Made by a program: the position numbers and the translations under genes
In this document: positions 32,339 through 37,734 of the stretch, one piece after another
How positions within the stretch are numbered: the first letter of the stretch is position 1
Layout: the number at the start of each line of letters is the position of its first letter
The notes under the pieces: model-generated
Database searches by the model: none
What the model was told of the DNA's origin: nothing
The model's input: only the letters and a program-made list of their open reading frames with translations
Origin: Cereibacter johrii
GTDB lineage: Bacteria; Pseudomonadota; Alphaproteobacteria; Rhodobacterales; Rhodobacteraceae
Length of the DNA stretch: 37,734 nt
Direction of reading: 5' to 3'
Assembly (NCBI RefSeq): GCF_001720585.1
Contig: NZ_MABH01000070.1
Span: 1-37,734, forward strand

Positions 32339-33999
32339 GCGGAGGCTCCCTCGGTCGCGGGGATCCAGTCCCCGGTGGCGCGGTCGTAGCTGCCCGCGCG
32401 CAGGTCGGCGACGCCCTCGGTGATCCGGGGCTTGGCGATCTTCAGCGAGGCGGTGCGCGGGAAATCCTCGACGAAAGCGTAGAAGCGCGGCACCTTGAAG
32501 GAGGCGAGCCCGGCCTGCGCGGTGGCCACGATGCCCTCGAGGATCGTGGCATCGGCGACCACGCCCTCCTTCAGGCGGATGCAGGCCTTGACCTCCTCGC
32601 CGCGCAGCGGATCGGGCACGCCCACCACCGCCACCTCGGCCACACCGGGCGCCGCGGCCAGCACCGTCTCGACCTCGCGCGCGGCGATATTCTCGGCCGA
32701 GCGCCGGATCATGTCCTTCTTGCGGCCCACGATGTGGAAGAACCCGTCCTCGTCCTGACGGAAGAGGTCGCCCGAGGAGAACCAGCCGTCCTTCAGCACC
32801 TCGGCCGTGGCGGCGGGGTTGTTGTAATAGCCGAGCATGATGCCCGGTCCGCGGATCTGCAACTCGCCGATCTCGCCCCGCGCCACGGGCTGGCCGTCCT
32901 CGCCCACGATGCGGCACTCGCGGAACGGGCATGGCACGCCGCAGGAGCCCGAGCCCACCTTGTCGGCGCGCTCGATGGGCGCGAACATCGCCGGGCCGAT
33001 CTCGGTCATGCCGAAGGCCTCGCGGGCGTTCAGGTCGAACCGCTCCTCGAGCCCGCGGTGCAGGTCGCGCGGGCACCCGTAGATGTTGGCGCGCACCACG
33101 CGGTTCCGGGCATCTTGCGGCTGGGGCGTCATCCCGTGCAGCACCCAGGGCAGGAGGCAGAAGTCGATCTCATGCTCTTCGAGCCAGCCCGAGAAGCGGC
33201 TGGTCGATTGCCGCGCCGCCACGAACAGGGTGCCGCGCTGGTAGAGCGTCATCAGCAAAAGCCACTGCGGATCCATGTAGAAGAAGGGCGTGGAGGCGAG
33301 GATGCGCCGGTAGGTCCGCCCGTCGCGGAAGGCATTCACCTTGCCGGCCGAGATCCAGTAGCGCTGGCTGAGCATGCAGCCCTTGGGAAAGCCCGAGGTG
33401 CCGGAGGTGAACTGGATGTTCAGGAGATCGTCATGCCCGACCGGCCCGGGCGGGGTGAAGGCGTCCTGCGGCTCCGCGGCGAGGCGGGCCCAGTCGTGCG
33501 CCCCGCCCCCGGCGCCGCCCACCACGATCAGCCGCTCGGCGGGCAGCGCGATCAGGCCCGCGGCATGGGCCTCGTCGAGCACGGCCCGCGTGCTGTCGTG
33601 GGTCACCACCCAGTCCGCCTCGGCGACCTTCATCACATGGGCGATCTCGCGCGGAGTGTAGCCCGGATTGATCGGCAGCATCACCGCCCCGATCCGGCCG
33701 AGCGCGAGCCAGGTCAGCGGGAAAGCCTCGACGTTCGGCAGCATCACGCCCACATGGGTGCCCTTGCCGATCCCGAGGGCCACGAGACGCGCGGCGAGCC
33801 CGTTCACCTTCCGGCGCATCTCGCCGTAGGTGAGGGTCTCGCCGCTCTCGAAGAAGTTCCACACCACCCGGTCGCCGGCCTCCGCGGCGGCCGCGTCGAT
33901 CAGCGCCCCGATATTCTCCGGCAACGGCTCGGCCTCGATCCGGCGGCGGCGTTCCTCGTAGGGAACGACGGCCTGGGCGAGGACTTCATCCTTCCACAT
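32335..33999 (-). CDS. AMP-dependent acyl-CoA ligase
   Basis: 554 aa ANL-superfamily ligase, activating an acid with ATP and CoA. Motifs: nucleotide-binding IQFTSGTSGFPKG, the A5 region EAFGMTEIGPAMF, the A7 aspartate in WFSSGDLFRQDEDG, A8 IVGRKKDMIRRSAENI, and catalytic-lysine region near TASLKIAKPRI. The A3 loop is normal. Substrate acid unknown; the partner genes suggest an omega-oxidised or deaminated product. GGAG precedes the ATG; 66 bp after the aldehyde dehydrogenase with a strong hairpin in the gap. Confidence 0.92.
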   Translation of the reverse strand: MWKDEVLAQAVVPYEERRRRIEAEPLPENIGALIDAAAAEAGDRVVWNFFESGETLTYGEMRRKVNGLAARLVALGIGKGTHVGVMLPNVEAFPLTWLALGRIGAVMLPINPGYTPREIAHVMKVAEADWVVTHDSTRAVLDEAHAAGLIALPAERLIVVGGAGGGAHDWARLAAEPQDAFTPPGPVGHDDLLNIQFTSGTSGFPKGCMLSQRYWISAGKVNAFRDGRTYRRILASTPFFYMDPQWLLLMTLYQRGTLFVAARQSTSRFSGWLEEHEIDFCLLPWVLHGMTPQPQDARNRVVRANIYGCPRDLHRGLEERFDLNAREAFGMTEIGPAMFAPIERADKVGSGSCGVPCPFRECRIVGEDGQPVARGEIGELQIRGPGIMLGYYNNPAATAEVLKDGWFSSGDLFRQDEDGFFHIVGRKKDMIRRSAENIAAREVETVLAAAPGVAEVAVVGVPDPLRGEEVKACIRLKEGVVADATILEGIVATAQAGLASFKVPRFYAFVEDFPRTASLKIAKPRITEGVADLRAGSYDRATGDWIPATEGASA

Positions 34000-34038
34000 C
34001 GGCGGGCTCCAGTGAGTGGCGTGAGCAACAGGGAGAGA

Positions 34039-34059
34039 CGCCCGCCCGAGGGGCGGGCG
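34039..34059 (-). promoter_or_regulatory. Strong intercistronic hairpin between ALDH and ligase genes
   Basis: Perfect 9-bp GC stem (CGCCCGCCC / GGGCGGGCG) with a 3-nt loop, 6 bp after the aldehyde dehydrogenase stop. No convincing T-run follows on the minus strand. Could reduce read-through or set relative expression of the distal three genes. Confidence 0.5.
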
Positions 34060-34065
34060 CGCAGG

Positions 34066-35553
34066 TCAGTGGGCGAACCAGACGGCCTTCAGGTCGGTGT
34101 ATTTGTCCATCGCATGCAGCGACTTGTCCCGGCCGAAGCCCGACTGCTTGAAACCGCCGAAGGGCACGGCGAGCGAGCCGCGGTCGAAGCAGTTGACCCA
34201 GACCACGCCCGCGCGGAGCGACTTGGCCGCCCGATGCGCGTTCTTCACCGACCCGGTCCAGACCGCGCCCGCAAGCCCGTAGACCGTGTCGTTGGCCACC
34301 GCCATCGCCTCGTCGAAGCCCTTCACCGGGATGGCCGACAGCACCGGCCCGAAGATCTCTTCCTGCGCGATCTTCATGTCGTTGCGCACGCCCTCGAAGA
34401 TCGTGGGCTCGATGTAGAAGCCGCCGGTCTCGGTCTTCACCCGGCCGCCGCCGAGGACGGGCCGCGCGCCGTCGGCGCGTCCGGCGTCGATGTAGCCCAG
34501 CACGCGGTCCATCTGCTCTTCGCTGACCATCGAGCCCATGCGGGTGGCGGTGTCGAGCGGATCGCCGGGTGCGAAGACGCGGGCCTGCGCCGCGATCTTC
34601 TCGAGGAGCTGGTCGTGGATCTTCTCGTCCACGATCAGGCGCGAGCCCGCGTTGCAGACCTGCCCGGTGTTGGCGAAGATGCCGGCCGCGATCCCGGCCG
34701 CCGCCGCGTCCAGATCGTCGCAATCCGCGAGCACCACCTGAGGCGACTTGCCCCCGAGTTCGAGCCCGATCCGCTTGATGTTCGACTGGCCGGAATATTG
34801 CATGAAATACTTGCCGACTTCGGTCGACCCGGTGAAGCCCACGCAATCGACATCCATATGCAGGCCGAGCGCCTTGCCCGCGATATGGCCGAGGCCCGGC
34901 ACCACGTTCAGCACCCCCGGAGGCATTCCCGCCTCGATGGCGAGCTCGCCGAATTTCAGCGCGGTGAAGGGCGATTGTTCGGCGGGCTTCAGGATCACCG
35001 AATTGCCGGTGGCAAGCGCGGGCCCGAGCTTCCAGGCGGCCATCGACATCGGATAATTCCACGGCACCACGGCCGCCACGATCCCCAGCGGCTCGCGCAT
35101 GACGAGCGTCGTCATGTCGTGCGCCGTGGCCGCCACCTCGCCATAGACCTTGTCGATCGCCTCGGCATACCAGGCGATGCAGGCGGCGGCGCTCACCACG
35201 TCGCCGTTGTAGGCATTGGCGATGGGCTTGCCCACGTTCAGCGTCTCGAGCAGCGCCAGCTCCTCGCGGTTGGCGAGGATCAGCTCGGAGAAGCGCAGCA
35301 GGATGCGGCGCCGGTCGGCGGGGGCCATCCGCGACCAGACGCCTGACTCGAAGGCCCGGCGCGCCGACCGCACCGCGACATCCACATCCGCCGCATTGCA
35401 CGAGGCCACATCGGTCAGCAGCCGCCCGTTGCCGGGATAGATGCAGGCGAAGGTCTCGCCCGACAGGCTGTCGACATACTGGCCGTCGATGAAGGGACGG
35501 TTCGGAAGGGCCACGGCTTTGGCGCGGGCGTGCCAGTCGATCTCTTGCAGCAT
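34066..35553 (-). CDS. Aldehyde dehydrogenase (PuuC/betaine-aldehyde type)
   Basis: 495 aa NAD(P)-dependent dehydrogenase. Active-site set: Asn166 (PWNYP), Lys189 (ILKPAEQSP), Glu265 (LELGGKSP), Cys300 (NTGQVCNAGSR). Resembles enzymes acting on gamma-aminobutyraldehyde-type and betaine-aldehyde substrates, consistent with the transaminase next to it. AGGA precedes the ATG. 37 bp after the aminotransferase. Confidence 0.93.
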   Translation of the reverse strand: MLQEIDWHARAKAVALPNRPFIDGQYVDSLSGETFACIYPGNGRLLTDVASCNAADVDVAVRSARRAFESGVWSRMAPADRRRILLRFSELILANREELALLETLNVGKPIANAYNGDVVSAAACIAWYAEAIDKVYGEVAATAHDMTTLVMREPLGIVAAVVPWNYPMSMAAWKLGPALATGNSVILKPAEQSPFTALKFGELAIEAGMPPGVLNVVPGLGHIAGKALGLHMDVDCVGFTGSTEVGKYFMQYSGQSNIKRIGLELGGKSPQVVLADCDDLDAAAAGIAAGIFANTGQVCNAGSRLIVDEKIHDQLLEKIAAQARVFAPGDPLDTATRMGSMVSEEQMDRVLGYIDAGRADGARPVLGGGRVKTETGGFYIEPTIFEGVRNDMKIAQEEIFGPVLSAIPVKGFDEAMAVANDTVYGLAGAVWTGSVKNAHRAAKSLRAGVVWVNCFDRGSLAVPFGGFKQSGFGRDKSLHAMDKYTDLKAVWFAH

Positions 35554-35590
35554 CTGGGATCCTGTTGGAGGGAGTTTCGTCGCGGCCGCC

Positions 35591-36994
35591 TCAGACGGCG
35601 GCCGGTTCTTTCGCGGTCAGACCGTGGGCGGCGCCCACTTCGGTGATGGCCTGCCGCATGATCGCCACCATGTCGTCGATCTGGGCGCGCGAGATGATGA
35701 GCGGCGGCGAGATCACGCAGAGATCGCCCAGCGGGCGCACGATCAGCCCCAGCTCGAAGCAGCGCTCGTCGATCTTCAGCGTGAAGGCCTTGTCCTCGGC
35801 CGTGCCGTCCGCCCGGGTCGGGTCGAGTAGGCATTGCACGCAGCCCACGAGGCCCACCGACCGGGTTTCCGCCACGCCCGGCAGATCGCGCAGCGAGGCG
35901 AGGGCCGAGGCGAAGTGATCCGCCATCTCGCGCGCCTGATCGACGATGCCCTCGCGCTCCATCAGCTCGATATTGGCGAGGGCCGCGGCGCAGGCCACCG
36001 GCTGGTTGCTGTAGGTATAGCCGTTGGTGAACCAGCTCCCCTTCGCATTCTCGCCCGAGATCCGCGCCAGCACCGTCTCGGAGATCGCAAGGCCGCCGAG
36101 CGGCACATAGCCCGAGGTCACGCCCTTGGCGAAGGTGATGATGTCCGGCACCACCCCGAACACCTTCTCCGAGGCGAACCATTCGCCGCAGCGGCCGAAG
36201 CCCGTCACCACCTCGTCCGAGATATAGAGGATGTCGTGCTTCTCGCAGATCGCCTTGAAGCGCGCATGATAGCCCGCGGGCGGAATGATGACGCCGCCCG
36301 AGGCAAGGATCGGCTCGGCCAGGAAGGCCGCGATCGTGTCGGGGCCGAGACTCTCGATCCGGTCCTCGAATTCCTGCACCAGATCGTCGAGGAACGCCTC
36401 CTGGCTGCGGTTGCCCGCGTGGCGCGGATTGGGGCTCGACAGGAACGAGATCCGGTCCTGCGCGATGTCGAAATTGGGCCAGTTGCCGGTGCGGCCCGTG
36501 CAGGCGGCGGTGAGCGCCGTCGAGCCGTGATAGCCGTCGTAGCGCACGATGATGCGCTTCTTCTGCGGCCGGCCCAGCACGTTGTTGTAGAATTCCGAGA
36601 AGCGCAGCGCGCTGTCGACCGCGGTCGAGCCGCCCGTGGTGAAGAAGATCCGGTTGAGATCGCCCGGCGTCAGCGTGGCGATCTTCTCGGCCAGCCGCGC
36701 CGCGGGGCTCGTCGCCATGTACCAGGGCGAGGCATAGGGCAGGACCATCGCCTGATGCGCCATGGCATCGACGATCTCGCGCCGGCCGTAGCCCACCTGC
36801 GCGCACCACATGCCCGCCGGCCCGTCGATCAGGCGGCGACCGTCCTCGGCATAGACATAGATGCCCTCGGCATGGGTCAGCACCGGCTGCATGCTCTTGC
36901 CGAGCTTCGCCATCTCCTGTGCAGGCAGGAGGACGTGATCCCGCATCGCCGCGCCCACCGCTCCGGCAGCATTCGTCGCGTCATTCCGCGTCAT
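35591..36994 (-). CDS. Class III (omega) aminotransferase
   Basis: 467 aa, PLP enzyme of the ornithine/putrescine transaminase class. PLP lysine Lys290 in [16 protein letters not shown], Asp260 in [14 protein letters not shown], phosphate-binding [28 protein letters not shown] and the [14 protein letters not shown] start region. Converts a primary amine to an aldehyde, feeding the next gene. ATG 36994 has GGAGGT 5 bases upstream; a longer in-frame start at 37057 has no site. First gene of the leftward operon with an operator-like palindrome 105-140 bp upstream. Confidence 0.93.
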   Translation of the reverse strand: MTRNDATNAAGAVGAAMRDHVLLPAQEMAKLGKSMQPVLTHAEGIYVYAEDGRRLIDGPAGMWCAQVGYGRREIVDAMAHQAMVLPYASPWYMATSPAARLAEKIATLTPGDLNRIFFTTGGSTAVDSALRFSEFYNNVLGRPQKKRIIVRYDGYHGSTALTAACTGRTGNWPNFDIAQDRISFLSSPNPRHAGNRSQEAFLDDLVQEFEDRIESLGPDTIAAFLAEPILASGGVIIPPAGYHARFKAICEKHDILYISDEVVTGFGRCGEWFASEKVFGVVPDIITFAKGVTSGYVPLGGLAISETVLARISGENAKGSWFTNGYTYSNQPVACAAALANIELMEREGIVDQAREMADHFASALASLRDLPGVAETRSVGLVGCVQCLLDPTRADGTAEDKAFTLKIDERCFELGLIVRPLGDLCVISPPLIISRAQIDDMVAIMRQAITEVGAAHGLTAKEPAAV

Positions 36995-37097
36995 CGCCGA
37001 CCTCCCCTCTCGTCCGCATTCCGGTTCATTCCCGGGCAAGCCCCCGCAACCGGGCACCGCCTCTGCCGCCAGTAGTGGGCACTCCGGCGGGACAAGT

Positions 37098-37133
37098 CAA
37101 CATTTCTGATTGCCCGATCAATCAGAAATGTTG
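37098..37133. promoter_or_regulatory. 36-bp palindromic operator, site B
   Basis: Perfect 15-bp arms CAACATTTCTGATTG / CAATCAGAAATGTTG around a 6-nt centre. It contains TGATTGCCCGATCAATCA (37107-37124), which matches site A (26581-26598). On the minus strand a -35-like TTGACT (37100-37095) overlaps its outer arm; no good -10 follows for the aminotransferase. On the plus strand a weak TTGCGA (37131-37136), 18 bp, TATTCT pair precedes the enoyl-CoA hydratase gene. The 241-bp gap holds nothing else. Confidence 0.75.
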
Positions 37134-37235
37134 CGATGGCCTCGCAGCCGTGCTTATTCTGGCCGTGGCCGCCCTCTCGGGCTCGGCCGGGATCCGGCAT
37201 CCTCCGCGGCAGATCATCGAAAGGCCGAACCCATC

Positions 37236-37734
37236 ATGACCAACGACCTCATCCGGCGCAGCGACTCCGACGGGATCGCGCTTCTGACCCTCGCCAACCC
37301 GCCGGTGAACGCCCTGGGCCTAGCGGTGCGCCAGCGGCTCGCCGCGCTGACGGCCGACCTCGAGGCCGACGAGAGCGTGCGCGCCGTGGTGCTTGCGGCC
37401 GAGGGCCGGGTCTTCGTCGGCGGCGCGGACATCGCCGAGTTCGACCGCCCGCCCGAGGCGCCGCACCTGCCCGACCTGATCGCCGCCATCGAGGCCTCGC
37501 GGAAGCCCTGGATCGCCGCCCTGAACGGCGCGGCCCTCGGCGGCGGGGCGGAGCTCGCGCTCGGCTGCCATTACCGGATCTTCGCGAACACAGCCTGGCT
37601 GGGCCTGCCCGAGACGAGCCTCGGCCTCATCCCCGGCGCGGGCGGCACGCAGCGCCTGCCGCGCCGGATCGGCCTCGAGCTTGCCATCGCGGTCATCGCC
37701 GCCGGCCGCACCCTGTCCGCCACCGAGGCGCGGG
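37236..37734 (+). CDS. Enoyl-CoA hydratase/isomerase-domain protein (3' end outside window)
   Basis: The first 166 residues of a crotonase-fold protein. Oxyanion hole GGADIAEF and AALNGAALGGGAELALG, and the catalytic glutamate in LPETSLGLIPGAGGTQRLP, as in FadB/FadJ N-terminal domains; such proteins often continue with a 3-hydroxyacyl-CoA dehydrogenase, which cannot be verified. Divergent from the aminotransferase operon over the palindromic operator, so part of the same regulon. It would carry an acyl-CoA made by the ligase into beta-oxidation. Confidence 0.88.
   Translation, partial: MTNDLIRRSDSDGIALLTLANPPVNALGLAVRQRLAALTADLEADESVRAVVLAAEGRVFVGGADIAEFDRPPEAPHLPDLIAAIEASRKPWIAALNGAALGGGAELALGCHYRIFANTAWLGLPETSLGLIPGAGGTQRLPRRIGLELAIAVIAAGRTLSATEAR

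Noticed and set aside
1-37734. tRNA genes, insertion sequences, attachment sites, prophage or toxin-antitoxin genes
   Set aside because: Looked for and not seen: gaps are short, and no cloverleaf, transposase or integrase sequence is present.

Overview
High-GC (mostly GC-ending codons), densely packed accessory DNA from an alphaproteobacterium. Protein content and codon use suggest a Rhodobacterales member such as the Cereibacter/Rhodobacter sphaeroides group; this is an inference, since the window has no rRNA or other marker gene. No tRNA, rRNA, CRISPR array, insertion sequence or prophage was seen. Nearly everything is transport plus catabolism, in four or five blocks, each with its own regulator.

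Block 1 (1-8508) is an LsrR-regulated AI-2 (autoinducer-2) uptake and processing system. lsrA-C-D-B and a class II aldolase read leftwards; lsrR-lsrK-lsrG read rightwards from a shared AT-rich control region. Sequence features fit the Lsr subfamily rather than rhamnose transport. lsrF is not present; a RhaD-like class II aldolase (cut by the window edge) sits where lsrF would be.

Block 2 (8733-13430) holds an acetamidase/formamidase-family gene with a CxxC/CxxC insertion, an RTX calcium-binding protein, and a divergent PepSY protein, response regulator and histidine kinase operon resembling PhoP/PhoQ. A direct repeat GTCAGC-N5-GTCAGC lies in the divergent control region.

Block 3 (13489-19358) is a GlxA-type AraC regulator divergent from a Pot-like ABC transporter (binding protein, ATPase, two permeases) and a proline racemase-family enzyme whose second catalytic cysteine is replaced by glycine.

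Block 4 (19601-37734) appears to be one regulon. A Dpp/Opp-type importer with two tandem paralogous binding proteins reads leftwards; divergent from it are an amidase and an acetylpolyamine amidohydrolase-like deacetylase. A BetI-like TetR regulator follows, then a leftward operon of class III aminotransferase, aldehyde dehydrogenase, acyl-CoA ligase, FAD oxidoreductase and amidohydrolase, with an enoyl-CoA hydratase domain gene divergent at the right edge. The two divergent control regions, 10.5 kb apart, share a near-identical 18-bp operator-like element (15/18 bases), each next to a TTGAC -35 box. The gene set reads as a route from an imported amide or N-acetylated amine to free amine, aldehyde, acid, acyl-CoA and beta-oxidation. 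This unified amine/amide catabolic regulon is the best candidate for an undescribed system here; its substrate is unknown.
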